From the NCBI GenBank assembly GCA_030649335.1, contig JAUSLL010000085.1, forward strand, positions 1 through 52,107: a stretch of 52,107 bases of DNA, in the 5' to 3' direction. The notes below the pieces were generated by a model. That model worked only from the letters and a program-made list of their open reading frames with translations. It did no database searches and was not told the origin of the DNA. This stretch comes from Parvibaculum sp. GTDB taxonomy: Bacteria; Pseudomonadota; Alphaproteobacteria; Parvibaculales; Parvibaculaceae. A program made the translations under genes and the position numbers. Positions 42,167-50,868 of this stretch are shown piece after piece. How positions within the stretch are numbered: the stretch's first letter is position 1; every line of letters begins with the position of its first letter.

Positions 42167-43612
42167 TCAGACAGGGCCGATATAAGGCGCTGTGTAGTTG
42201 TTGCCATCCTGCGAGATGGAATCGAGGCCTTGCAGCGCCAGATTGTCCACCGGATCGTCCAGACGGTTGCGATCCTTCAGGCTCTTGGTGCCGCCGCCGA
42301 AATAATAGCGGATGCCGACCGAGGCGTTGACATAGCTGTCGTCAGCGACGGCAGCGTCAGCAAAGAAGGTGAGGCCGGAGAGGCTCGCCATGCCGGGCTG
42401 AAACTCGAAGCCGGCATGGGCGGACATGTCGAGCACGGGGTCATTGGCACCACCCGCGACAAATTTCAGATTGTCGGTGGCGTACCATGACAGGTCGATG
42501 CCTGAGTAAGTGCCGGCATCGACATTCGAGCCCCACTGGTAGCCGCCGCGGGCTGTGACGGTGAACTGATCGAGATAGAGTTCACCTTCGCCGCCGAGAC
42601 GGGTCAGCGACTGGTCGGGACCGTTGCTGTTTTGCTTTTTCACATGGGCGAGCGTCACGCCGAGGAGAGCCTTGGACGGATCACGCCAGAAGAAGTGACC
42701 GCCGATGCCGCCCGTGCCTTCGCCGCCGTCGCGACCGATGGCACCGTCGAACTGGACGCCCCACTGTTTGTCACCGGGCAGTGTGAGCGAACCGGCGAAA
42801 AGGCCGCGATTGTGGTCTGTGTCATTATCGCTGTCGGAATAGCCGCCGATGATGGCGACCTTGCCGTTGATGCCGGAAACGGCGGGCGCGGTTTCATCTG
42901 CTGACGCCATGCCGACCGAGCCCATGCCGATGAGGGCACCGAGCGCAGGCATCATCATGTTGGAGCGCATGATGCCGAAGATCGAGCGGCGGGCGACCTG
43001 CGAACGTGCGTCGATGGGCACGAGCGCGAGGCGGGGCAGCTCGAAGCAGAGGCGCATGGCCGGTTTGAAGTCTTCCGTGAGGCCACTTGTGGCATCGAGG
43101 AGATTTTTGAGTGTGAGGTCTTCCATCGCGCCGAGATCGGCGGTGCTGAGCTTGCCGTCGCGGATGAAATGCTTGTGGTTGAGAACCACATAGGCTGTGC
43201 GCCAGCGCGAGTTCCAGTAGAGACCCGCAAGCTTGTCGCCGAGTTCGGCACGCATCTCGCGCGCGAAGGAAACAAGGGCATGGCCGCGGTCGATGGCGCC
43301 GGTGGCGTCATGCAGCGACTGTTCATGCGCGAAGGTTTTGACGAAGCCCTCGATGGAGCGGGCGCGCTCCAGGCTACGGTCGCTGTGACGGCGGAGTTTG
43401 ATCGCGCCGGTGTGACCGCATTCTGCCAGTTCGAGACGCAGCGCGTCCATCTGCTGGCGCGAGACGACCGATTTGGCGGCGTGAACCGTGACAACGGATT
43501 TGCCGGACCGCGTGTTGTCGCTGCCGACATAGAAGGCGGGAGAATTGGTGTTCAGCATCATCGCCGCCACGGGCTGCTGCGACAACATGATGGATTCATT
43601 TTTGGAATTCAT
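42167..43612 (-). CDS. Two-part protein: novel N-terminal domain plus outer-membrane-like beta-barrel
   Basis: A 481-residue protein of unusual build. Residues 1-205 are soluble-looking, mixed helical and basic, and I recognise no family. Residues 208-238 form a classic signal peptide (basic RRSIFGIMR, hydrophobic core, ASA before DE) in the middle of the protein. From 240 on, the alternating glycine/aromatic strands, FFWRDPSKALLG and GGEGELYLDQFTV look like an alphaproteobacterial outer-membrane barrel, closing with SVGIRYYFGGGTKSL. An ATG at 42970 (residue 215) could start the barrel alone, but no ribosome site precedes it. AGGGG lies before ATG 43612, favouring the full protein. Confidence 0.72.
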   Translation of the reverse strand: MNSKNESIMLSQQPVAAMMLNTNSPAFYVGSDNTRSGKSVVTVHAAKSVVSRQQMDALRLELAECGHTGAIKLRRHSDRSLERARSIEGFVKTFAHEQSLHDATGAIDRGHALVSFAREMRAELGDKLAGLYWNSRWRTAYVVLNHKHFIRDGKLSTADLGAMEDLTLKNLLDATSGLTEDFKPAMRLCFELPRLALVPIDARSQVARRSIFGIMRSNMMMPALGALIGMGSVGMASADETAPAVSGINGKVAIIGGYSDSDNDTDHNRGLFAGSLTLPGDKQWGVQFDGAIGRDGGEGTGGIGGHFFWRDPSKALLGVTLAHVKKQNSNGPDQSLTRLGGEGELYLDQFTVTARGGYQWGSNVDAGTYSGIDLSWYATDNLKFVAGGANDPVLDMSAHAGFEFQPGMASLSGLTFFADAAVADDSYVNASVGIRYYFGGGTKSLKDRNRLDDPVDNLALQGLDSISQDGNNYTAPYIGPV

Positions 43613-43782
43613 GAGTATGCACCCCTGATGCGATTGGTTGTGCCCCTGAGAATGGCGCGAATCGACTAAGCATGATTTTGCCGCTAGTTTGGCAACAAAG
43701 CAAAGTAGCAGAAAGACAAATTTTGCCGTGGTCGATTCCCTGCCTACCGAGCCACATTAAGGCGCGCGAATACGGCACGCAG

Positions 43783-43802
43783 TCACCCAAAAGGGTGATT
43801 TT
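43783..43802 (+). promoter_or_regulatory. Hairpin with T tract in the aguB leader
   Basis: TCACCC (43783-43788), AAAA loop, GGGTGA (43793-43798), then TTTT. A small terminator-like hairpin 17 bases before the amidase ATG. Too short to stop transcription surely, but well placed as an attenuator or operator. Confidence 0.4.
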
Positions 43803-43819
43803 ACGGAGACCTGATACGG

Positions 43820-44710
43820 ATGACCGAACTGACCGTTGCTGCGACGCAAATGGCCTGCAGCGCCGATGCCGATGAGAACATCGCCAATGCCGAACGGCTG
43901 GTAACAAAGGCAGCCGAGCAGGGCGCACGGTTCATCCTGCTGCAGGAGCTCTTCGAGACGCCCTATTTCTGTAAGGACATGGCACCTGACCTACTGCATC
44001 TGGCGGTGCCTGTGGAAAACAATCCCGCGGTCAAAGCCATGCGGGCGCTCGCCAAGCGACTCGGCGTGGTGCTGCCTGTGTCGATCTATGAGCGTGCCAA
44101 TAATGCGCTCTACAATACACTGGTGATAGTGGACACGGACGGCGAGGTGTTGGGCCTCTATCGCAAGTCGCATATTCCCGACGGGCCGGGTTATAGCGAG
44201 AAATACTACTTCTCGCCCGGCGACACGGGGCTCAAGGTCTGGGACACCAAGGTCGGCAAGATCGGCGCGGCGGTCTGCTGGGACCAATGGTTCCCCGAAG
44301 CGGCCCGCCTGCTGGCGCTCAAAGGCGCGGACATCATTTGTTACCCGACGGCAATCGGCTCCGAACCCCATGACGCGACGATCCATTCGCGCGACCACTG
44401 GCAGCGGACCATGCAGGGACATGCAGCCGCCAACATGACCCCCGTGGTGGCCTCCAACCGCATCGGCAAGGAGCAGGGACGGACCTGCGACATTACTTTT
44501 TACGGCTCGTCCTTCATTGCCGACAATACGGGTGCCAAAGTGGTGGAAGCCGGTGAAACAGAAGAAGCGGTGTTGACCGCCACCTTCGACCTCGACAAAT
44601 TACGCCGCACGAAAATTGAATGGGGCGTCTTCCGCGACCGCCGCGTGGACCTCTACGGCGACCTGCTGTCGCTCGACGGCACCACCCGCCATCCGACAAG
44701 CAAGGGCTGA
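43820..44710 (+). CDS. aguB: N-carbamoylputrescine amidase
   Basis: Nitrilase-superfamily amidase of 296 residues. The catalytic triad is Glu43 (LLQELFETPYF), Lys116 (YRKSHIPDGPGY) and Cys153 (AVCWDQWFPE). The DGPGYSEKYYFSPGDTG loop is typical of enzymes that release putrescine, CO2 and ammonia from N-carbamoylputrescine, the last step of the agmatine route. aguA (agmatine deiminase) is not in the window. An acyl-CoA dehydrogenase gene starts 5 bases after its stop. It links to the polyamine transporter genes at 12.7 kb by pathway, not position. Confidence 0.93.
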   Translation: MTELTVAATQMACSADADENIANAERLVTKAAEQGARFILLQELFETPYFCKDMAPDLLHLAVPVENNPAVKAMRALAKRLGVVLPVSIYERANNALYNTLVIVDTDGEVLGLYRKSHIPDGPGYSEKYYFSPGDTGLKVWDTKVGKIGAAVCWDQWFPEAARLLALKGADIICYPTAIGSEPHDATIHSRDHWQRTMQGHAAANMTPVVASNRIGKEQGRTCDITFYGSSFIADNTGAKVVEAGETEEAVLTATFDLDKLRRTKIEWGVFRDRRVDLYGDLLSLDGTTRHPTSKG

Positions 44711-44715
44711 GACAA

Positions 44716-45912
44716 ATGGATTTCTCTTTCACCGCGGCGGATGAAGAATTCCGCATGACCGTCCGGCATTTCTTCGAGACGGAATATCCCCAAGACCTGA
44801 TCGAAAAGATCGGCAAAGGTCACTCGCCCGCCAAGGCCGATTATCAGCGTTCCGAACGTGCGCTCGACGCCAAGGGCTGGGTCGCGGTCAACTGGCCCAA
44901 AGACGCGGGCGGTACAGGCTGGACGTCCAACCAGAAATACATTTTCGACGAGGAACTGGAACGGGCAGGCGCACTCAACGTCGTGCCCATGGGCCTCCTT
45001 TATGTAGGGCCGGTGATCTACACATTCGGCACACCGGAGCAGAAGGCAAAATTCCTGCCTGGTATTTTGAACAGCACGACATTCTGGGGGCAGGGCTATT
45101 CCGAACCTGAGTCAGGCTCGGACCTCGCCTCGCTGCAAGCCAGCGCCGTGCCGGACGGAACTGATTATATCGTCAATGGCACAAAAATCTGGACGAGCCT
45201 CGGCCAGCACGCCGACTGGATCTTCTGTCTGCTACGCACGGATAATTCCGGCAAGAAGCAGGAAGGCATTACATTCCTTCTGATCGACATGAAATTACCC
45301 GGCATCACGGTGCGCCCGATCATCACGATTGACGGCAAACACGCATTGAACGCCATCGACTTTGTCGATGTGCGCGTGCCGCAGGAAAACCGCATCGGCG
45401 AAGAGGGCAAGGGCTGGACTTATGCCAATTACCTGCTCGGCCATGAACGCACGTCCTATGCCCATGTGGCGGGCAAGCGCAAACAACTCCGCAATATCCG
45501 CCAGAGCGCCTCGCGGCTCATGAGCGACGGCGTGGCACTGATCAAGGACGCGAGCTTCGCGCAAAAACTCGCGAGCCTCGAAGCCCGCCTCGACGCGCTG
45601 GAACTCACCGTGCTGCGCGTGCTGGCTTCGGTGGCTGACGGCGGCGCACCGGGCGAGGAATCCTCGATCCTCAAAGTGATCGCCACAGAACTGGCACAAG
45701 ACATCACCGAACTGGGCGTCGAGACTTTTGGCCCCTATGCGCAGCCCACATTCCCTGATTCCGTGGCACCGGAGGGGTCGGATAATTTTGCCATACCGGC
45801 AGCCGCTGCCCCATCGGTCGCGCAATATCTCGGCGCACGGGCCCAGTCGATTTACGGCGGCTCGAACGAAATTCAGAAAAACATCATCGCCAAGCGTATA
45901 TTGGCTTTGTGA
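44716..45912 (+). CDS. Acyl-CoA dehydrogenase (FadE-type)
   Basis: FAD enzyme of 398 residues with MDFSFTAADEEFR, GYSEPESGSDLAS as the FAD/substrate loop and IYGGSNEIQKNII at the C terminus. In the last motif Gly stands where medium-chain enzymes have the catalytic Glu (YEGT), so the base is probably elsewhere, as in many bacterial members. The substrate could be a branched or steroid-like acyl-CoA. ATG 44716 lies right after the amidase stop, suggesting cotranscription; the pairing with a polyamine enzyme is unexplained. Confidence 0.9.
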   Translation: MDFSFTAADEEFRMTVRHFFETEYPQDLIEKIGKGHSPAKADYQRSERALDAKGWVAVNWPKDAGGTGWTSNQKYIFDEELERAGALNVVPMGLLYVGPVIYTFGTPEQKAKFLPGILNSTTFWGQGYSEPESGSDLASLQASAVPDGTDYIVNGTKIWTSLGQHADWIFCLLRTDNSGKKQEGITFLLIDMKLPGITVRPIITIDGKHALNAIDFVDVRVPQENRIGEEGKGWTYANYLLGHERTSYAHVAGKRKQLRNIRQSASRLMSDGVALIKDASFAQKLASLEARLDALELTVLRVLASVADGGAPGEESSILKVIATELAQDITELGVETFGPYAQPTFPDSVAPEGSDNFAIPAAAAPSVAQYLGARAQSIYGGSNEIQKNIIAKRILAL

Positions 45913-45945
45913 GGCACCGCGAGGTCTGCCCGTGCTGCGCTGCGG

Positions 45946-45960
45946 TATAGCGTCGCTATA
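45946..45960. promoter_or_regulatory. 15-bp palindrome between dehydrogenase and helicase genes
   Basis: TATAGCG-T-CGCTATA, perfect 7-bp arms. It lies 184 bases ahead of the DEAD-box gene in an otherwise gene-free 231-base leader and overlaps TATAAA-like sequence. Candidate operator or leader hairpin; no T tract. Confidence 0.35.
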
Positions 45961-46143
45961 AAGGCCATTCGAGGTATAAATCGGCACAATTCGGCCCATT
46001 TCGGCGTTCGGGTTGAAGTTCTTGCGTGACTAGGAGGCGGGGTCGCGCTATTGCCCGCACTCCCGACAGGCGTGCGTGCAATCCGCCCCTTTTGTTGCGG
46101 GCATCTCAGGCGCTCCATTTACGTTCAAGGCTAGGTTTTACCC

Positions 46144-48456
46144 GTGGCATTTCCCCCGACATCAGCTCCGCTCGCCCGTGCACTCGTCGATCGCGAATAT
46201 AATGATCCGACACCGGTGCAGTTGGCGGTGATGGAAGCCGAAGCTGCTGACCGCGATCTGCTCGTGTCGGCCCAGACAGGCTCTGGTAAGACGGTCGCTT
46301 ACGGCCTCGCCTTTGCCTCGACGCTACTGGGCGTGGACGAATATCTGCCGCGCGCCGACGGGCCGCTGGCCCTCGTTGTTGCCCCGACACGCGAACTCGC
46401 GTTGCAGGTGCACCGCGAGCTGACATGGCTTTATGAGCACGCAGGCGCGCGCGTCGTTTCCTGCGTCGGCGGCATGGACCCCAAGAGCGAAGCCCGCCAG
46501 TTGAACATCGGCGCGCATATTGTCGTCGGCACACCGGGCCGCCTGCGCGACCATCTGGAACGCGGTCGCCTGCGCATCGGCGATCTCAAAGTCGTCGTTC
46601 TCGACGAAGCCGACGAAATGCTCGACCTCGGTTTCCGCGAAGACCTCGAATTCATTCTCGAAGCGACACCGGAGGAGCGCCGCACACTGCTCTTCTCGGC
46701 AACGCTGCCCAAAGAAATCGTCAGCCTCGCCAAAAAATTCCAACGCGATGCGGTCCGCATTCAGGCCGGTGGCGGCGAACGCGGCCATGCCGACATCGAA
46801 TATCGCGCCATCACGATTGCGCCGCGCGATGTGGAGCATGTGGTTGTGAACGTGCTGCGTTTTGTCGAAGCGCCGAGCGCGATTGTGTTTTGCAATACGC
46901 GTGAGTCCGTGCGCCATCTGCACGCCATTTTGTCGGAACGCGGTTTCTCGGCTGTGTCTCTGTCGGGCGAATTGAGCCAGAGCGAGCGCAACCACGCGCT
47001 GCAGGCTTTGCGCGACGGACGCGCCCGCGTTTGCGTGGCGACCGACGTTGCCGCGCGCGGTATCGACTTGCCGAACCTTGGCCTCGTCATTCATGCCGAT
47101 CTGCCGCATGACCCTGAAGTGCTGCAGCATCGTTCTGGCCGTACGGGCCGCGCAGGCCGCAAGGGCGTCAGCGTTTTGCTGATCCCGCATTCGCGCCGTC
47201 GCAAAGCCGAAATCCTGTTGCGCAATGCGCGCATCACGCCGAACTGGCTGGCCGCTCCTTCGGCTGATGACATCCGCAAGCTCGACCATGAGCGCCTGAT
47301 GCACAGCACGATGTTCGATGGTGAAAATTCCGAAGACGATCTGGTGATGGCGAAGGCGCTGCTCGCCGAACGTTCGGCGGAAGATATTGCGCTGGCGCTG
47401 GCGCGTGTCTATCGCTCGCAATTGCCTGCGGCTGAAGACGTGATTGATGCCGGCCCGAGCCCGCGCGATACGCGCGACAATGGTCGCAACGATCGCAATG
47501 ATCGTGGAGCACGCGGCGAATCCGAAGGCCGCAACAGACGCGACCGCGAGCCGCGCGAAGACCGCGCCCCGCGTCCGCCGCGCAAGACATCCGGCCCCGC
47601 CATGCCCGGTGGCAGCGTCTGGTTCCGCCTCAATGTGGGCAGTGCCAAAAACGCCGACCCGCGCTGGCTGCTGCCGATGATTTGCCGTCAGGGTGGCGTG
47701 ACGAAACGCGAGATCGGCGCGATTCGTATTTTTGAACATGAGACACGCGTGGAAGTTGCGGGCGTTGCGTCCGATGGTTTCCTCGAAGCCGTGCGTCAGG
47801 TGCCCAAGGGCGAAGTGCGCATCGAGCCGATGAAGCCCGGTGCGGAACAGCAAGAACCGACAGCGGCAGACCGCATGAAAGACGATGCCCCGCAGGCGAA
47901 AGCGCCGCGCGAAGACCGCTCGCAGCGTGAGGAACGTCCCCAGCGGGAAGAACACGCGCCGCGCGAAGAGCGCACCCACGAGAACAAAGCGCCTGCGAAG
48001 AAAAAATGGGAGCCGCGTGATCGTCCGGTGTTCATTGCCGAACCCGACACACGTCCCGATGGCAGCCAGGCTGATGGCGGCAAAGAACGCTACAAGCCCA
48101 AGCACGAAGGCAAGCCGAAATACGAGAACAAGGGCAAGCCCGAGGGAAAAAGCAAATACGAGGGCAAGCCGAAGTTCGAAGGCAAACCCAAGTATGAAGG
48201 TAAGCCGAAATTCGAAGGTAAACCGAAGTACGAAGGTAAGCCCAAGTTTGAGGGCAAGCCGAAAACGGAAGGCACGCGGCCTGATCGCGGCGACGCACGC
48301 GACCCGTCGGCACGTCTGAGCTTTTCGGATCGTCCGAAGACGGCTGGCAAGCCTGCGTTCAAAGGCAAGCCGAAGTTTGCGGGCAAGCCCGGTGCGAAAG
48401 TCGGCGGTAAGCCGGATTATTCGAAGTCCAAGGGCAAGGGCGGTCCGCGGGGCTAA
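46144..48456 (+). CDS. DEAD-box RNA helicase, DbpA/CsdA-like, with repeat tail
   Basis: ATP-dependent RNA helicase of 770 residues. Motifs are complete: PTPVQ (Q motif), AQTGSGKT (Lys49), PTRELA, DEAD 154-157 in VLDEADEML, SAT 185-187, and HRSGRTGRAG. Residues about 490-560 form a DbpA-type RNA-binding domain. Basic RDREPRED and REERPQREE stretches follow, then a tail of KPK-[FY]-EG repeats (about 653-710). Such proteins act in ribosome assembly or cold adaptation. The GTG at 46144 is the first good start, with a weak AAGG 12 bases ahead. The long leader may be regulatory. Confidence 0.92.
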   Translation: MAFPPTSAPLARALVDREYNDPTPVQLAVMEAEAADRDLLVSAQTGSGKTVAYGLAFASTLLGVDEYLPRADGPLALVVAPTRELALQVHRELTWLYEHAGARVVSCVGGMDPKSEARQLNIGAHIVVGTPGRLRDHLERGRLRIGDLKVVVLDEADEMLDLGFREDLEFILEATPEERRTLLFSATLPKEIVSLAKKFQRDAVRIQAGGGERGHADIEYRAITIAPRDVEHVVVNVLRFVEAPSAIVFCNTRESVRHLHAILSERGFSAVSLSGELSQSERNHALQALRDGRARVCVATDVAARGIDLPNLGLVIHADLPHDPEVLQHRSGRTGRAGRKGVSVLLIPHSRRRKAEILLRNARITPNWLAAPSADDIRKLDHERLMHSTMFDGENSEDDLVMAKALLAERSAEDIALALARVYRSQLPAAEDVIDAGPSPRDTRDNGRNDRNDRGARGESEGRNRRDREPREDRAPRPPRKTSGPAMPGGSVWFRLNVGSAKNADPRWLLPMICRQGGVTKREIGAIRIFEHETRVEVAGVASDGFLEAVRQVPKGEVRIEPMKPGAEQQEPTAADRMKDDAPQAKAPREDRSQREERPQREEHAPREERTHENKAPAKKKWEPRDRPVFIAEPDTRPDGSQADGGKERYKPKHEGKPKYENKGKPEGKSKYEGKPKFEGKPKYEGKPKFEGKPKYEGKPKFEGKPKTEGTRPDRGDARDPSARLSFSDRPKTAGKPAFKGKPKFAGKPGAKVGGKPDYSKSKGKGGPRG
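48091..48275 (+). repeat. Tandem repeats encoding the helicase tail
   Basis: About ten imperfect copies of an 18-base unit, reading EGKPK[YF] when translated, in frame with the helicase. Codons vary between copies (AAG/AAA, GGC/GGT), so the amino-acid pattern is kept while DNA drifts, which argues for selection on the peptide. Copy number may vary between strains. Confidence 0.75.
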
Positions 48457-48474
48457 TTAACACCCATAACTGTC

Positions 48475-48644
48475 ATCCCGGGCTTGTCCCGGGATCCAGG
48501 GCGGCAAGGTCGGTGGGCGTGGGGCCTCGTCCTTCGAGACGGCGCAAGCGCGCCTCCTCAGGATGAGGGTTTGTTTTATGACTTCTGTTTTCCACACACT
48601 ATTCCTCATCCCGAGGAGCCGCGAAGCGGCGTCTCGAAGGATGG
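48475..48644. repeat. Cluster of REP-like palindromes
   Basis: Three elements in a gene-free gap: (1) ATCCCGGG-N5-CCCGGGAT at 48475-48495; (2) a 45-base element at 48525-48569; (3) its inverted copy at 48604-48644. Copies 2 and 3 both hold a central hairpin, GGCGC/GCGCC in one and GCCGC/GCGGC in the other, so both arms changed together. These resemble the dispersed intergenic repeats of alphaproteobacteria. They would form hairpins at the end of the helicase and hydrolase transcripts. Confidence 0.8.
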
Positions 48645-48666
48645 CCGCGGGCGATGATATCGCTCG

Positions 48667-49464
48667 CTAACTTCCGAACCCCTCCACAAAATCGATGATC
48701 CGATCCAGCGTCGCGCTGTCCTGTGCGATGAGGCGGTGGCCTAACTCGTCTGTGAGGATGATCTTCGCACCCGGCCATGCGCGTTTCAGGTCTTGCGAAT
48801 TCGAGGCGGGGCAGCTTTCGTCGTCGAGTGAGTGCACGAAAAGCGCCTTGGCTTTCATGTCTTCGGCGGCGGCCTCCGGATCGAAGGACGGGGCCCTGTC
48901 GGCGTGCTCGGCGGCATAAAGCTCCTGCGCGCGGGCGACCACATCATCGGGCACACCTTTTTCCGTAATGCGCTTCCAGCGTTCCGACATGCGCGGGATG
49001 GGCGGGGCGATGAAAGCGACACGCGGCACGGCGAGGCCGGCGGTCATCGCCTGCATACTGGCGATGCAGCCGAAGGAATGGCCGACGATGCTGTCGATGG
49101 GGCCTTGTGCAGCGGCGACGGCAGCGATGGCGCGAGCGGCGACGTCCGGCGAGGTCAGTTCCGATTTTGAAAACCCGTGGCCCGGCAGGTCCATCGCCAC
49201 AACGGCGCGGCCAAGCTGGAAGCATTTGTCGGCAATGGGTCCCCAGAGGCAATTGTCGTCTTCCCAACCGTGGACCAGCAGCGTTGCCGGACCCTTGCCG
49301 ACGCGCCAGCTCATGACCGACCCATCGGGCGTTTCGACTTCCATATCTTCGGCGTCGCGGAAGGCCTCGGCTATGCGGGGGCGCACGCGGCGTTTGGGCC
49401 GCAACATGACATCAAGGACTTGTCGCGCGAGATCATCGAGCTCGTCGGAGGGGGTATCGCTCAT
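48667..49464 (-). CDS. Alpha/beta hydrolase
   Basis: A 265-residue hydrolase. VHGWEDDNCLW is the oxyanion region, GHSFGCIAS the nucleophile elbow, the acid is probably in HSLDDESCP and the histidine in DELGHRLI. No lid domain is obvious. The substrate cannot be named. ATG 49464 has AGGA 9 bases ahead, while an ATG 3 codons earlier touches that site. It converges with the helicase gene across the REP cluster. Confidence 0.85.
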   Translation of the reverse strand: MSDTPSDELDDLARQVLDVMLRPKRRVRPRIAEAFRDAEDMEVETPDGSVMSWRVGKGPATLLVHGWEDDNCLWGPIADKCFQLGRAVVAMDLPGHGFSKSELTSPDVAARAIAAVAAAQGPIDSIVGHSFGCIASMQAMTAGLAVPRVAFIAPPIPRMSERWKRITEKGVPDDVVARAQELYAAEHADRAPSFDPEAAAEDMKAKALFVHSLDDESCPASNSQDLKRAWPGAKIILTDELGHRLIAQDSATLDRIIDFVEGFGS

Positions 49465-49662
49465 GTTTGTCATTCCTAGCGAGGGTTATTCCTCTGTTCT
49501 GATTGGCAATGGCGTTGGTGACAGCATAGCGAAATTGCCGGATTCGATATGGCGAAATTCCCAAACAGAACGGATGACGTCGGACAGGGTTGCATCTGTG
49601 CCAAACAGACGAAAAAAGCAGCGGAATGAAGATAAATATGGCGAAAAAGTGAATTCCAGCCT

Positions 49663-49690
49663 TTGCAACTGTGAAATCGATACATATATC
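49663..49690 (+). promoter_or_regulatory. Candidate promoter of the RND operon
   Basis: TTGCAA (49663-49668), 16 bases, then TATATC (49685-49690), 65 bases before the adaptor gene and in an AT-rich part of the 291-base gap after the hydrolase. Match is moderate and no operator palindrome is seen. Confidence 0.35.
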
Positions 49691-49755
49691 TTGCGGGCAT
49701 TTCGCTCTGTCTACAGAGCGGGAAACTCCCCCTTTGTGTCCGGCAGAAAGACCCA

Positions 49756-50868
49756 ATGAAAAAAATAACCGGCATTTCGCTGCATCGTTCGCATTACATC
49801 GCCATCGGTATCACGGTGGCGATTGTCCTTTGGTTTGCGAGTGGCATTTTTGCCAGCGACGACACAGGCCCCGAACTGACGGCGGCGCAGGAAGACGCGG
49901 CGCATGAGGGCATCGCGACCCGCGTGCAGGTGGTGAATTCGGTCGCCGAGATGCGGCGCGGCGCAGTGGTGATCCGTGGCCGGACAGCGGCAAAACGCGC
50001 TGTGCAGGTGCGGGCCGAGACGCAGGGCAGTGTTGCCTCGTTGCCGGTTGAAAAAGGCGCGCGCGTGAAAAAGGGCGATGTGCTGTGCAAGCTCAACATC
50101 GACGCGCGCGGCGCGGCGCTGGCCGAAGCACAGGCCGTGATGCGCCAGCGCAAACTCGAGTATGACGCCTCGCGCCAGCTCGCTGAAAAGGGCTATCGCT
50201 CGCAGACGACGGCGGCGGGATCGAAGGCCGCTTACGATGCGGCGGCAGCGCGGCTCAAATCCGTACAGATTGAATTGGCACAGACTTCCATTGTCGCGCC
50301 TTTCGACGGTGTGTTTGACGACCGGCCGGTCGAGGTCGGTGACTATATGCGCATGGGCGATGTCTGCGGTTCGGTCGTGGAACTGAACCCGCTGCTGGTT
50401 GTCGGTCAGGTGGCCGAGGACCGTGTGAACGCGCTCGCCATTGGCGTCAAAGGCCGTGCAAAGCTGGTGACCGGCGAAACGGCGGAGGGCACGGTGAGCT
50501 TTGTCGCCAAAACCGCCGATCCTTCGACACGCACTTTCCGCGTCGAGCTTGAAGTGCCCAATGAGGCGCTTGCCATGCGCGCTGGTGTGACGGCGGAGAT
50601 CATTGTGCCGAGCAAGGAAATTTTCGCGCACCGGATTCCAAGCTCGGTGATCGCGCTCGACGATAATGGTGTCATCGGTGTGCGCACCGTGAACGGCGAC
50701 AAAGTGGTCGAGTTCACCCGCGTTGAGCTGGTGGACGACACGCCGGAAGGCCTCTGGGTGTCGGGCCTACCGGAAAAGGTGACGCTGATCACGGTTGGTC
50801 AGAATTACGTCAAGGCGGGCGAGAAGGTTGACGCCGTTGTTGCCTCGAAGGCGGGAGACGCTTCGTGA
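49756..50868 (+). CDS. RND efflux adaptor (membrane fusion protein)
   Basis: Periplasmic adaptor of 370 residues, anchored by one N-terminal helix (about 13-33) instead of a lipid, since no lipobox cysteine is present. The lipoyl half-motif VRAETQGSVASLPVEKGARVKKGDVLCKL (about 92-120, split) is followed by a coiled-coil hairpin, the second lipoyl half (TSIVAPFDGVFDDRPVEVGDY, split) and the beta-barrel. It overlaps the permease start by GTGA. No regulator or outer-membrane channel gene is next to it. Confidence 0.9.
   Translation: MKKITGISLHRSHYIAIGITVAIVLWFASGIFASDDTGPELTAAQEDAAHEGIATRVQVVNSVAEMRRGAVVIRGRTAAKRAVQVRAETQGSVASLPVEKGARVKKGDVLCKLNIDARGAALAEAQAVMRQRKLEYDASRQLAEKGYRSQTTAAGSKAAYDAAAARLKSVQIELAQTSIVAPFDGVFDDRPVEVGDYMRMGDVCGSVVELNPLLVVGQVAEDRVNALAIGVKGRAKLVTGETAEGTVSFVAKTADPSTRTFRVELEVPNEALAMRAGVTAEIIVPSKEIFAHRIPSSVIALDDNGVIGVRTVNGDKVVEFTRVELVDDTPEGLWVSGLPEKVTLITVGQNYVKAGEKVDAVVASKAGDAS

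Noticed and set aside
46324-48105. 593-codon minus-strand open frame inside the helicase gene
   Set aside because: Low-complexity Ala/Arg/Phe product, no ribosome site or known domain; shadow of the helicase.
48475-48644. CRISPR array
   Set aside because: Only two inverted copies with one 34-base gap, no regular spacers and no cas genes.
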